From: Deltaproteobacteria bacterium
Lineage (GTDB): Bacteria > Desulfobacterota > Desulfobacteria > Desulfobacterales > B30-G6
Assembly: GCA_003647375.1 (NCBI GenBank)
Contig: QMMS01000048.1
Coordinates: forward strand, 1 to 20,056
DNA: 20,056 nucleotides
Reading direction: 5' to 3'
This document shows positions 7,493 to 14,727 of this stretch, one piece after another. How positions within the stretch are numbered: position 1 is the first letter of the stretch; every line of letters starts with the position of its first letter. Under the pieces are notes generated by a model. The model was not told where the DNA came from, did no database searches, and saw only the letters and a list, made by a program, of their open reading frames with translations. The position numbers and the translations under genes were made by a program.

Positions 7493-7519
7493 TTGACTTT
7501 AGGATATACGTAATATACA
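7493..7519 (+). promoter_or_regulatory. Weak candidate promoter for the thymidine-kinase-like gene
   Basis: TTGACT (7493-7498) and TATACA (7514-7519) with a short 15-nt spacer, or TACATT two bases later with 17. The rest of the 7367-7605 gap is AT-rich and shows no gene. Confidence 0.3.
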
Positions 7520-7605
7520 TTTAATAAAAACTTCGTGAAAGAAAAGGTTTCATTTAGGGGCTTAACCCCATATACAATACATCCATCATCCGAAGAGAGA
7601 ACGAA

Positions 7606-8742
7606 TTGGCACTCATTGAAAATTCTGCACAGACACGCCACTTTTTAAAAAGCTTAGGGTTTCCTGATCTTCAGATTCATCATGCCATCAATCACTTCGA
7701 CTTTACCCAATCCGATCGTCGCACATTGATCATCGGACCCATGGGGTCCGGAAAAACCGAATACTCCGCCCGTATATACCGTGACTCCCAAGTCGCGATG
7801 CAGAAATCCGCAAAGGTGAGAAATCTTACCACCAGCGGCCAGGTTGATCTGCGCAACGTCTTTTATGTGCGCTCAAAGATCGATGACAAGCGCTTTGAGG
7901 ACTGTCCCACCAAAGCCATCGCGTACAGGGGAGGGTATGTCGAACTGGGAAACGATATTGCCAGCATCTCGGATTCCTTTGGACTCGAAAAAGTGCTTGA
8001 GAACAACACGGCCGTGGGTACATGGATCATAGACGAGGTGGAGTTCTTTGACGAACGCATCGCCTATGTTATTGCCCGCCGAGCCAAACAGGATCGGCTC
8101 AATTTCATATTCCCCATGCTCATTCTCAACTTCCGCAAAGACATCTTCAACAGAACGGCAAGACTTGTCATGGAAGAATCCACAGACGTGATCCCGCTCA
8201 CCGCATATTGCGAACATCCAGACTGCATCACCGATTCCTATTATACCTATCGCTACTACTCGGTGGACGGTATTGAATGCCCTGCCCTCTATTTTGATCC
8301 CCTCATCATCGTGGGAGGGGATAAACGCAGTGAAGATCCCAAAACACCGAACTATTCCACCCGTTGCGACCATCACCACTATCTTCCCGGAAAAGAGTAC
8401 GCCTTTATGGTTTTAAAACCGCTCGGAGAAAAAGCCTATGCAGGGGACATAGCTCCGTTGCAAAAAGAGCTCGGCCTGCTGAAGAACAATATCGAACGGT
8501 CGGCACTCTACAGCCATTTCGTACAGAAATATCTCGATACTAAAAATCCGGAACCGATTATGATGAATGCCCTGAAGGTGAGCTGTCTTGCGGAAAAGGC
8601 GCTCATCTACCTCTTTTCGGAAGAAAACATCATCAGTGTTGATCAGATGAAGCACCTGGCACGCGAAATCGGCGGAGATGCGGCGTATATGAATGAACGT
8701 CTTGTAGAGAACCGTATGATGCAGATGGGTGATATCGGATAG
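7606..8742 (+). CDS. Thymidine-kinase-like protein, long form
   Basis: Class II thymidine kinases phosphorylate thymidine with ATP for dTMP salvage. Here 378 residues carry the TK core. Walker A is GPMGSGKTEYS (44-54). TWIIDEVEFFDE (139-150) has the family's DE(x)QFF motif with Q replaced by E. The zinc-ribbon-like YCEHPDC (201-207) is followed by VGGDKRSED and CDHHHYLPGKEY (254-265), giving C202, C207, C254 and H257 as likely metal ligands. Ordinary bacterial Tdk is about 190-220 residues; this one has about 40 extra at the N-terminus, long inserts and about 110 extra at the C-terminus. The start is TTG at 7606 because no in-frame ATG occurs before the P-loop; GAGAGA upstream is a weak ribosome site. 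The family call is firm; true thymidine specificity is less sure. Confidence 0.8.
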   Translation: MALIENSAQTRHFLKSLGFPDLQIHHAINHFDFTQSDRRTLIIGPMGSGKTEYSARIYRDSQVAMQKSAKVRNLTTSGQVDLRNVFYVRSKIDDKRFEDCPTKAIAYRGGYVELGNDIASISDSFGLEKVLENNTAVGTWIIDEVEFFDERIAYVIARRAKQDRLNFIFPMLILNFRKDIFNRTARLVMEESTDVIPLTAYCEHPDCITDSYYTYRYYSVDGIECPALYFDPLIIVGGDKRSEDPKTPNYSTRCDHHHYLPGKEYAFMVLKPLGEKAYAGDIAPLQKELGLLKNNIERSALYSHFVQKYLDTKNPEPIMMNALKVSCLAEKALIYLFSEENIISVDQMKHLAREIGGDAAYMNERLVENRMMQMGDIG

Positions 8743-8760
8743 CCCGAACATTTCATGAAT

Positions 8761-9252
8761 TTATTGCCACATGAAAGGATCGCAATCAACACAGGTCGGA
8801 CCTCCGCAAAGACTGATCAAATATCGAATTGCTTTTGCCAATTTTTCAGCCGAATCTTCATCCGGTGTATTTAGCTCTACCTTGCTTTTCATTTCCACTT
8901 TTCCGCTTTCTTCGACGCGCTGGATCTTCTTTTTATGGCCAGCCACCGTAAGAATAACGTTCTTTAGGTGGGGGGTTACATAGTCTGGGCTTGGATTGAT
9001 CTCCTTCAACGGAATGATATATTTAAAGGTTTTTGTATTCTTTACCATTTTGGTGGTCGCGATACATTGCCCCGGATCAACGCTGACTGTGCCCTTTGAT
9101 AGTTTACTGATAAAGCCAACTACCTGGCTCATGCTCGGAGCTTTGTACTTGACGGTCTCCTTGATGTCTTCCGCCGAAGCCTGAACCACAATGAATAGGC
9201 ATGCTATAGAAATAATCGCCGATACAATGATCTTTTGTTTTACGACATTCAC
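8761..9252 (-). CDS. Small exported protein of unknown function
   Basis: I do not recognise this 163-residue protein. It starts at GTG 9252, supported by AAAGGAG 6 nt upstream. Residues 1-27 are a clear signal peptide with cleavage likely at ASA|ED, so it should be periplasmic or secreted. The mature part is lysine-rich with mixed beta-like stretches. It carries one early cysteine (GQC) and a C-terminal cluster, LCGGPTCVDCDPFMWQ, including a CxxC, which might form disulfides or bind metal or heme-free cofactor. It is convergent with the kinase gene (18 nt between stops). A possible micro-ORF sits 32 nt upstream on the same strand. Confidence 0.75.
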   Translation of the reverse strand: MNVVKQKIIVSAIISIACLFIVVQASAEDIKETVKYKAPSMSQVVGFISKLSKGTVSVDPGQCIATTKMVKNTKTFKYIIPLKEINPSPDYVTPHLKNVILTVAGHKKKIQRVEESGKVEMKSKVELNTPDEDSAEKLAKAIRYLISLCGGPTCVDCDPFMWQ

Positions 9253-9284
9253 GATTTACTCCTTTCTTGTATATGACTGTTCGC

Positions 9285-9416
9285 CTACTTTTTGTTACAA
9301 CTGAATCGTCTTTTTTCTATGCCTATGGCTGATGCGCAAAACCCAACCATCAAAACCAGCATCAGAATGGCGATACCAAATATCTCGGTTAATTTTTTAT
9401 CAGATTAATTTATCAT
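9285..9416 (-). pseudogene. Possible small membrane protein interrupted by TAA at codon 4
   Basis: GGGAGG lies 5 nt before ATG 9416, an excellent ribosome site, but the frame reads MIN then TAA. The same frame then stays open for 39 codons: SDKKLTEIFGIAILMLVLMV, then GFCASAIGIEKRRFSCNKK, then TAG. That is a polar start, one hydrophobic segment and a basic tail, as in small membrane proteins. One base change (or an error) would restore a 43-residue protein. Because of its size this is only suggestive. Confidence 0.4.
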
Positions 9417-9454
9417 GACAACCTCCCTTTGTAAATTTATTTTATTATTAATCG

Positions 9455-9555
9455 GATTTAACCCGGAGGAATAGCGTGCTATTTTGAGGAATTAAATCAT
9501 GGCGCCCAACGCCGGCAGGGCGTGAAAAGACCATTTATGGATAGGCAATAGTTAA
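9455..9555. repeat. Right-hand 101 nt of the palindromic repeat family (partial copy)
   Basis: Aligns base for base, without gaps, to 1017-1117 with about 22 differences. It shares GGAATAGC, GCTATTTTGAGG, AAATCATG, CCATTT and the terminal TAGTTA. The left third seen at 961-1016 is absent. It lies in the 437-nt gap between the exported protein and the winged-helix gene; the rest of that gap holds the interrupted micro-ORF and AT-rich DNA. Confidence 0.75.
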
Positions 9556-9695
9556 AACAAGGCTTTGATCCGGTGTACATACATGATATGAAATAAATTA
9601 TCACAAGTTCGGATGAAATTGTGATTTCCATTGGTTAATACTGCTGCCTGTTCTGTTGCACGAATAAATTTCAAAATTATAAACGGAGGATGACA

Positions 9696-10055
9696 ATGAA
9701 AAAGGATCTGAAGGCGATTAAAAAAGAAATTAAGGCACTCTCCACAAAGGTTGAAAAGATTTATGCAATAGTAAGCAAACTTAAAAAACCAAAACCATCG
9801 AAAAAAGTAGCGAAAGCGAAACCCGTAAAGAAAACGGTTGCAAAAAAGACCCCACCCAAATCAAAACCGACAAAAATGGTGACAGCAGCAGATACTGTAT
9901 TTGCCGTTATCAAAGAGTTTAAAAATGGTGTTAATGCCGCCACACTGGTTGAAAAGACCGGGTTTAATCGACAGAAGATATACGACAGTGTAAAGATTTT
10001 AAAAAAGAAGGGGATGGTAAAGAGTCCTGAAAAGGGTATTTATGTGAAAGTGTAG
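9696..10055 (+). CDS. Histone-H1-like winged-helix DNA-binding protein
   Basis: A basic 119-residue protein in three parts. Residues 1-30 form a likely coiled-coil helix (KKDLKAIKKEIKALSTKVEK). Residues about 31-62 are a lysine/proline/alanine-rich tail-like linker with repeated KPxKK/AKKT wording, resembling eukaryotic H1 tails. Residues about 63-119 form a small winged-helix domain (ADTVFAVIKEF, AATLVEKTGFNRQKIYDSVK, GMVKSPEKGIYVKV). It probably binds DNA, as a nucleoid-associated protein or a regulator; targets are unknown. The start is ATG 9696, since GGAGG (9685-9689) is then 6 nt away; the in-frame ATG at 9690 abuts the ribosome site. It is monocistronic, with a strong terminator about 100 nt downstream. 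Confidence 0.8.
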   Translation: MKKDLKAIKKEIKALSTKVEKIYAIVSKLKKPKPSKKVAKAKPVKKTVAKKTPPKSKPTKMVTAADTVFAVIKEFKNGVNAATLVEKTGFNRQKIYDSVKILKKKGMVKSPEKGIYVKV

Positions 10056-10151
10056 TATTTTTCACAGATTGAATTGCGAAACGCAGCCCCTGCGTATTTC
10101 TATTTACCCTGATTTCTAAATTATTTGTGGGGAATAAACCCTTTATAAAAT

Positions 10152-10190
10152 AAAACAGGGACTCAGAATTACTTCTAAGTCCCTGTTTTT
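10152..10190. terminator. Strong bidirectional intrinsic terminator
   Basis: AAAACAGGGACT (10152-10163) pairs perfectly with AGTCCCTGTTTT (10178-10189), with a U run on the plus side and an A run on the other side that gives U in the reverse direction. It serves the winged-helix gene on plus and whatever reads through the tRNA/GIY-YIG block on minus. Confidence 0.85.
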
Positions 10191-10194
10191 ATTA

Positions 10195-10257
10195 TGGCGG
10201 GAGCGACGAGACTCGAACTCGCGATTTTCCCGACCTACGGGCGGGACGTTCTGACCA
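10195..10257 (-). pseudogene. 3' fragment of a tRNA-Asp gene with altered anticodon arm
   Basis: Thirty bases (10195-10224) are identical to the T-arm, acceptor 3' strand and CCA of the intact tRNA-Asp (10539-10568). Upstream it has GGTCAGAACG, then a changed anticodon arm, TCCCG, a 9-nt loop, CGGGA. The 5' acceptor strand is missing and replaced by GIY-YIG coding sequence, so it cannot fold as a tRNA. The GIY-YIG stop codon lies inside it. Confidence 0.8.
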
Positions 10258-10489
10258 GTTGGTCGATATACGTTCGTTTCTTTTTCCCTTTGATTTTGAT
10301 TTCCCTTTTAACGGCGCTGGATCGGTCAGGGTGCCCTTCTTGATAAATAAGTTTCCAGGGCCGCTTGGTTTTCGTATACAGACTTCGCCCCTGGTTATGG
10401 CGTTCCAGGCGAGATGCTACATCCTGGGTTGAACCGACATAGTAACTGCCGTCTTTTAAACTCTGGAGTATGTAAACGTAGTAGACCAT
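10235..10489 (-). CDS. GIY-YIG domain nuclease-like protein (tRNA-Asp-linked)
   Basis: An 84-residue stand-alone GIY-YIG domain. The GIY and YIG positions are YYVYIL (3-8) and YYVGST (16-21), with R27 in SRLERH, HNQGRSLYTK, PWKLIYQE and the metal-binding Glu in AVKREIK (E63). This UPF0213-like group has unclear physiological targets; related domains cut DNA in repair and homing. ATG 10489 is preferred; a TTG two codons upstream is possible. The ATG directly follows the U run of the tRNA-Asp terminator, leaving no room for a normal promoter or ribosome site, so expression would depend on read-through. The last residues, QLVRTSRP, are encoded by the D-arm/anticodon part of the broken tRNA. This is a junction typical of insertion into a tRNA gene (inference). 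Confidence 0.88.
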   Translation of the reverse strand: MVYYVYILQSLKDGSYYVGSTQDVASRLERHNQGRSLYTKTKRPWKLIYQEGHPDRSSAVKREIKIKGKKKRTYIDQLVRTSRP

Positions 10490-10490
10490 A

Positions 10491-10536
10491 AGCAAAAAGG
10501 CCTGTCACGCCTTTGATGCATGACAAGCCTTTTGAA
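10491..10536 (-). terminator. Terminator of tRNA-Asp
   Basis: Read on minus, AAAAGGCTTGTCATGC and GCGTGACAGGCCTTTTT form a long stem with one or two mismatches around ATCAAAG, ending in a five-U run. It lies immediately 3' of tRNA-Asp and immediately 5' of the GIY-YIG start. Confidence 0.7.
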
Positions 10537-10538
10537 TT

Positions 10539-10616
10539 TGGCGGGAGCGACGAGACTCGAACTCGCGACCTCCGGCGTGACAGGCCGGCGTTCTGACCAA
10601 ACTGAACTACACCCCC
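10539..10616 (-). tRNA. tRNA-Asp (anticodon GUC), CCA encoded
   Basis: On minus, acceptor GGGGGTG pairs with CGCTCCC (one G-U and one U-G pair). The D-arm is GTTCAGTTTGGTCAGAAC, the anticodon arm is CCGGC-CTGTCAC-GCCGG with GTC at the centre, and the T-arm is GCGAG-TTCGAGT-CTCGT, followed by discriminator G and CCA. All arms are sound. It is the only intact Asp copy in the window, flanked by two broken ones. Confidence 0.95.
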
Positions 10617-10665
10617 GAAATTGAATGCCTTTTTTTTGTTGGTAAAGAGCATGAAATGCGGTCAA

Positions 10666-10721
10666 CGCGACCTCCCCGCCTTAAAAGGCGGGACGTTCTG
10701 ACCAAACTGAACTACACCCCC
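10666..10721 (-). pseudogene. 5' fragment of a tRNA-Asp gene with altered anticodon arm
   Basis: Twenty-nine bases (10694-10722) are identical to the 5' acceptor strand, D-arm and flank of the intact tRNA-Asp (10589-10617). Then comes TCCCGCC-TTTTAA-GGCGGGGA in place of the anticodon arm, and AGGTCGCG. The T-arm and 3' acceptor strand are absent. It is not a functional tRNA. Confidence 0.8.
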
Positions 10722-10740
10722 GGGAAAACTGCGTTTTACC

Positions 10741-10797
10741 CTTAGCTATTAGCTTTTGGCCCGTGGCTACAGGCTAACGGCTACAAGCTAATGGTGA
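10741..10797. repeat. GGCTA/TAGC-rich spacer repeat between tRNA genes
   Basis: Short alternating GGCTA, GCTAA and TAGC words. ATTAGCTT (10747-10754) is inverted as AAGCTAAT further on. It fills the spacer between the 5' tRNA-Asp fragment and tRNA-Val, has no coding signal, and may be a small dispersed repeat. Confidence 0.4.
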
Positions 10798-10815
10798 ATG
10801 GCCAAAGGCCATTCT

Positions 10816-10891
10816 TGGTAGGCGGAACAGGGCTTGAACCTGTGACCCTCGGCTTGTAAGGCCGATGCTCTCCCAACTGAGCTACCCGCCC
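10816..10891 (-). tRNA. tRNA-Val (anticodon UAC), CCA encoded
   Basis: On minus, GGGCGGG acceptor with TCCGCCT, D-arm GCTCAGTTGGGAGAGC, anticodon arm TCGGC-CTTACAA-GCCGA (TAC), T-arm ACAGG-TTCAAGC-CCTGT, discriminator A and CCA. It is the first gene of the Val-Asp block. Confidence 0.95.
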
Positions 10892-10931
10892 ACATTGTTT
10901 TTACCCTGGTTAGCTCTTTAAAAGAACAGTA

Positions 10932-10960
10932 CTGGTACCAGTAATTTTTTTTAAAGTCAA
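10932..10960 (-). promoter_or_regulatory. Possible promoter of the tRNA-Val/tRNA-Asp block
   Basis: On minus, TTGACT (10955-10960), a 17-nt spacer, then the poor -10 TACCAG (10932-10937). The -10 lies inside a perfect 14-nt palindrome TACTGGTACCAGTA (10930-10943). The distance to tRNA-Val is about 40 nt. The weak -10 keeps this tentative. Confidence 0.35.
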
Positions 10961-10975
10961 GATAATTTATCGCCA

Positions 10976-11013
10976 ATTTAACCCATATCTTTTACGAAAT
11001 GTCCGGGTTAAAT
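10976..11013 (-). terminator. Hairpin across the lon stop codon
   Basis: Perfect 9-bp arms ATTTAACCC (10976-10984) and GGGTTAAAT (11005-11013), with a 20-nt loop; the TAA of lon lies in the arm. There is no clear U run, so it may be a weak terminator or an mRNA 3'-end stabiliser. Confidence 0.35.
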
Positions 11014-13443
11014 CAAGGAGGTACGGTCTTCAGCCACTTCCGTTGACAAGTCAAATATCATGTCGCTACGCTGAAAAGTGGTTTCCCCTTCATTTAAAAT
11101 CAACGCATGAGTTAAAACCTCATCCATGTGTTCCACGGGGACGATCTCAAGCTGTTTGGATATCGTCTTGGGGATATCCTTCAAATCCTTTTCATTCTCA
11201 ATAGGAATCAGGATCTTCTTGATGCCTGCCCGATGGGCCGCCAGTATTTTTTCTTTCAGACCACCGATGGCAAGAACGCGCCCCCGCAGCGTAATCTCGC
11301 CGGTCATTGCAAGATCCCTGTAGACAGGTCGTTTGGCAAGGGTCGATACGATGGCGGTACACATGGTTATCCCGGCTGAAGGCCCGTCCTTGGGAATAGC
11401 ACCCTCCGGGATATGGATATGAATATCGTAATTTTTATAAAAATCTTCGTCGATCATCAGCTGTTTTGCCCGGGAACGAACGTAGCTGATGGCTGCCTGG
11501 GCGGACTCTTGCATGACATCCCCGAGCTTACCTGTAATGATCTGCTTGCCCTTTCCCGGCATCATCAGCGTCTCTACCGCCAGCAGCTCGCCCCCAACCT
11601 GCGTCCACGCCAGGCCATTGACAAGACCGATCTGATCTTTTTCTTCTATCTGACTGTGTTTGAAGGGCGGCGGTCCAAGCAGTTTCTGCACAGTCTTACC
11701 GGTAATCCGATAGGGTTTGTCGGTCTTCTTTTTGAGGATCTCCCGGGCAACCTTCCGGCAGATGGAGGCAATCTCACGTTCCAGGTTACGAACACCGGCC
11801 TCACGCGTATAGCGTTGTATCATCGTGGTCAAGGCGGTTTTGGCAAAATGAACCTTCTTTCCTTTAAGACCGTTCAATTTTATCTGTTTCGTTACCAGGA
11901 AATCGTTGCCGATATGGTATTTCTCGTACTCTGTATAGCCCGGCAGACGAATAATCTCCATCCTGTCCTGCAGCGGCAGGGGGATATCCGGCAGCGTGTT
12001 GGCTGTCGTGATAAAGAGGATGTCCGTGAGATCGTAATCGACATCCAGGTAGTGGTCATTGAAGCCGAAGTTTTGCTCCGGATCCAAAACCTCCAGCAAG
12101 GCGGACGAGGGGTCCCCTCTAAAATCCATGCTCATTTTATCGACTTCATCCAGGCAGAAAACCGGGTTATTCGCACCAACCTTTTTGAGGGACTGTATAA
12201 TTTTCCCCGGCATGGCCCCAATATAGGTCCGGCGATGCCCTCGAATCTCGGCTTCGTCCCGGACCCCACCCAACGAGAGACGGACAAACTTTCGGCCGGT
12301 TGCCCTTGCAACTGATTTTGCCAGGGAGGTCTTGCCGACACCTGGAGGACCCACAAAGCAGAGAATCGGTCCCCGGATCTTTTTCATCAGGCTTTGAACC
12401 GCCAGGTACTCAAGGATGCGCTCTTTGGGTTTATTCAGGCCATAGTGATCCTCGTTGAGAATGACCTCCGCCCGATCGATATCATTGTTTACCTTGCTTC
12501 GTTTGAACCATGGCAGGCTTATGAGCCAATCGATGTAGTTTCTTACGACCGTGGCTTCAGCCGACATGGGTGTCATCATCTTGAGTTTTCGAAATTCCTG
12601 CCAGACCTTGCCCGTGGATTCCTTGGACATTCGTGTTCTCTTGATTCGCTTCTCAAGATCCTTCAACTCATTGCCGGGATCATCTTCCGTTCCCATCTCT
12701 TTTCGGATGGCGCGCATCTGTTCGTTCAGATAATAGTTTTTTTGCGTCTTTTCCATCTGCGTCTTGACGCGACCCTTGATACGCTGATCCATTCTGAAGA
12801 CCTCTGTCTCCATTTTGGTCAGCGTCATCATAAGCGAAAGTCTTTCCACCAGGGACAAGGTATTCAACAGTCTTTGTTTGTCTTCGATCTTAAACGAAAA
12901 GTGGGCGGCTATCGTATCCGCCAACTGCGACGGATCTGAGATGGCGGAAACGCTGCTCGTCAACTCCTTTGAAATACCCTTGTTGTGCTTGGCATATTCT
13001 TCAAAATTCTCGAGAAGGGCTCTTTCCAGCGCCATAATTTCGGTTCTGGATTCATCCGGTTCTCTGAGTTCTTCAACCGCAACCTGGAAGAACTCTTCGT
13101 TCTTTATAAAGCGCGTGATGCGTGCCCGTTGCTTTCCCTCCACCAGTGCCTTGACCGTACCATCAGGAAGTCGCAACAGCTGCATGACATTGCCGATAAC
13201 ACCCACCTCGCTGATATCTTTTTCGCTCGGACTGTCGATATCCGCTTTTTTTTGTGTGGAAAGAAAGACCCGCTTGTCACTGCCCATTGCTGTTGCAAGA
13301 GCGCTGACGGATTTTTCGCGACCCACAAACAGGGGTGCCACCATATAGGGAAAAATAACAATATCTCTCAGGGGCAGCAATGGAAGCAGGTGCCCGCCTG
13401 AGACACTATCTTCACTTTTGAACATTTTAGGCATGTTAACCAT
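11008..13443 (-). CDS. lon: ATP-dependent protease Lon (LonA)
   Basis: A cytosolic hexameric AAA+ serine protease that unfolds and degrades damaged and regulatory proteins. Its 811 residues are full length. The N-terminal substrate-recognition domain runs from [20 protein letters not shown] to about residue 215, followed by a coiled linker. In the AAA+ module, Walker A is GPPGVGKTS (365-373), Walker B is FCLDEVDKM (about 429-437), and sensor 1 is FITTAN. The protease domain has [11 protein letters not shown] with catalytic S689, and K732 in [14 protein letters not shown]. The ATG at 13443 is assumed; a second ATG three codons later (13434) is equally possible, and the upstream site (GAGAG) is weak. 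It follows clpX by 42 nt on the same strand, so it may be transcribed as the end of the tig-clpPX operon. Confidence 0.97.
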   Translation of the reverse strand: MVNMPKMFKSEDSVSGGHLLPLLPLRDIVIFPYMVAPLFVGREKSVSALATAMGSDKRVFLSTQKKADIDSPSEKDISEVGVIGNVMQLLRLPDGTVKALVEGKQRARITRFIKNEEFFQVAVEELREPDESRTEIMALERALLENFEEYAKHNKGISKELTSSVSAISDPSQLADTIAAHFSFKIEDKQRLLNTLSLVERLSLMMTLTKMETEVFRMDQRIKGRVKTQMEKTQKNYYLNEQMRAIRKEMGTEDDPGNELKDLEKRIKRTRMSKESTGKVWQEFRKLKMMTPMSAEATVVRNYIDWLISLPWFKRSKVNNDIDRAEVILNEDHYGLNKPKERILEYLAVQSLMKKIRGPILCFVGPPGVGKTSLAKSVARATGRKFVRLSLGGVRDEAEIRGHRRTYIGAMPGKIIQSLKKVGANNPVFCLDEVDKMSMDFRGDPSSALLEVLDPEQNFGFNDHYLDVDYDLTDILFITTANTLPDIPLPLQDRMEIIRLPGYTEYEKYHIGNDFLVTKQIKLNGLKGKKVHFAKTALTTMIQRYTREAGVRNLEREIASICRKVAREILKKKTDKPYRITGKTVQKLLGPPPFKHSQIEEKDQIGLVNGLAWTQVGGELLAVETLMMPGKGKQIITGKLGDVMQESAQAAISYVRSRAKQLMIDEDFYKNYDIHIHIPEGAIPKDGPSAGITMCTAIVSTLAKRPVYRDLAMTGEITLRGRVLAIGGLKEKILAAHRAGIKKILIPIENEKDLKDIPKTISKQLEIVPVEHMDEVLTHALILNEGETTFQRSDMIFDLSTEVAEDRTSLI

Positions 13444-13485
13444 GATTCTCTCTTTTTAAGTTGATCATTACACTGTTTTATTGCG

Positions 13486-14727
13486 TCAGGCTTGTTTCTT
13501 TTTCTGTTCGTACAGCAGAATGGGATCTTCATTGTTCAGGACAACATCTTCCCCGATCACACACTCCTTGACATTTTCGATAGAGGGAAGCGTGTACATG
13601 ATGTCGAGCATGCTCGTTTCCATGATCGCCCGCAACCCCCTGGCACCCGATTTCCGTTTCAATGCTTCCGTTGAAACCGCGGAGAGAGAGCTGTCCGTGA
13701 AACGCAGGTTGACGCCTTCTATTTCAAACATGTGCTGAAATTGTTTGACCAGCGCATTCTTTGGTTCTGTCAATATGCGTATCAATGACGACTCGTTCAG
13801 TTCATCCAGGGTGGCGATTACCGGCAAGCGTCCCAGAAATTCGGGAATAAGACCAAATTTGATCAGATCTTCGGGCTGGACCATACGCAGGATCTCCCCG
13901 ATCTTTTTATCTTCTTTTTTGAGGATTTTAGCCCCAAAGCCCAGAGACTTACTGCCCTGACGTCTTTGAACTATCTGCTCGAGTCCGGTGAACGTGCCGC
14001 CGCAGATAAATAGGATGTTCGATGTGTCTACCTTGACAAAGTCCTGCTGGGGATGCTTCCGGCCACCTTTGGGTGGAACGCTCGCGGTTGTTCCCTCGAT
14101 AATCTTTAAAAGTGCCTGCTGAACACCTTCGCCCGAAACATCGCGCGTGATGGATGGGTTGTCGGACTTACTGGCAATCTTGTCGATCTCATCGATATAG
14201 ACAATGCCCCGCTTGGCTTTTTCGACATCGTAATCAGCGTTTTGAAGCAGAGACAGGATGATATTCTCAACATCTTCACCCACATATCCGGCCTCTGTCA
14301 GACTGGTGGCATCTGCAATCGTGAACGGCACCTTTAGAAATCTTGCCATTGTCTGCGCAAGCAATGTTTTACCGCATCCGGTGGGGCCGATAAGCAGGAT
14401 ATTGCTCTTGTTTATCTCAACATCACTATTGATCTGAGCCTCCAGCCGTTTGTAATGATTGTAAACGGCAACCGCGAGCACCTTTTTGGCTGAATCCTGT
14501 TCGATAACATATTCATCCAGCATGGCTTTTATTTCTTTCGGTACCAGGAGATTCTGCACATCACCGGTATCTTTTTTCGTTTCCTCTTCGATGATTTCAC
14601 TGCAGAGCTGAATGCATTCATCGCAGATATAAACGGCCGGACCCGCTATCAGTTTGGTGACTTCTTTTTGATTTTTTCCACAAAAAGAACAGAACAGATT
14701 GTCATTACCTTCTTCTTTGATCGCCAT
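13486..14727 (-). CDS. clpX: ClpX, ATP-binding subunit of the Clp protease
   Basis: An AAA+ unfoldase that recognises tagged substrates (such as ssrA-tailed proteins) and feeds them into ClpP; cytosolic hexamer. Its 413 residues are the family norm. The N-terminal zinc domain has C13, C16, C35 and C38 (CSFC...CDEC). Walker A is GPTGCGKT (114-121), the GYVG pore loop is at 147-150, and Walker B is VYIDEIDKI. The ClpP-docking loop reads LGF in KSLGFGAKI, where IGF is most common, a conservative change. The ATG shares its A with the TAA of clpP (TAATG), a one-base overlap that implies translational coupling and matched subunit synthesis. Confidence 0.97.
   Translation of the reverse strand: MAIKEEGNDNLFCSFCGKNQKEVTKLIAGPAVYICDECIQLCSEIIEEETKKDTGDVQNLLVPKEIKAMLDEYVIEQDSAKKVLAVAVYNHYKRLEAQINSDVEINKSNILLIGPTGCGKTLLAQTMARFLKVPFTIADATSLTEAGYVGEDVENIILSLLQNADYDVEKAKRGIVYIDEIDKIASKSDNPSITRDVSGEGVQQALLKIIEGTTASVPPKGGRKHPQQDFVKVDTSNILFICGGTFTGLEQIVQRRQGSKSLGFGAKILKKEDKKIGEILRMVQPEDLIKFGLIPEFLGRLPVIATLDELNESSLIRILTEPKNALVKQFQHMFEIEGVNLRFTDSSLSAVSTEALKRKSGARGLRAIMETSMLDIMYTLPSIENVKECVIGEDVVLNNEDPILLYEQKKKQA

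Noticed and set aside
7363..7641. A 92-codon minus-strand frame between the nucleotidase and the kinase
   Set aside because: It overlaps the start of the kinase gene, has no good ribosome site, and its translation matches nothing; it most likely reflects AT-rich intergenic DNA.
9661..9683. A TATAAA -10 box directly before the winged-helix gene
   Set aside because: It would place the start point on the ribosome site, and the matching -35 is poor; chance AT-rich similarity is likelier.
10195..10257. A second functional tRNA-Asp behind the GIY-YIG gene
   Set aside because: No 5' acceptor strand can pair with CGCTCCC and the anticodon loop is 9 nt; treated as a fragment.
10395..10665. Minus-strand open frames crossing tRNA-Asp (about 70-85 codons)
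   Set aside because: They translate tRNA sequence and the terminator, the usual artefact around tRNA genes.
11413..12315. A 300-codon plus-strand open frame inside lon
   Set aside because: It lies fully antisense to a clear Lon gene, its translation is compositionally odd (many F/H/Q runs) and resembles no family; a shadow of lon codon use.
12394..12939. A 181-codon plus-strand open frame inside lon
   Set aside because: Antisense to conserved Lon sequence, with no ribosome site and no recognisable domain.
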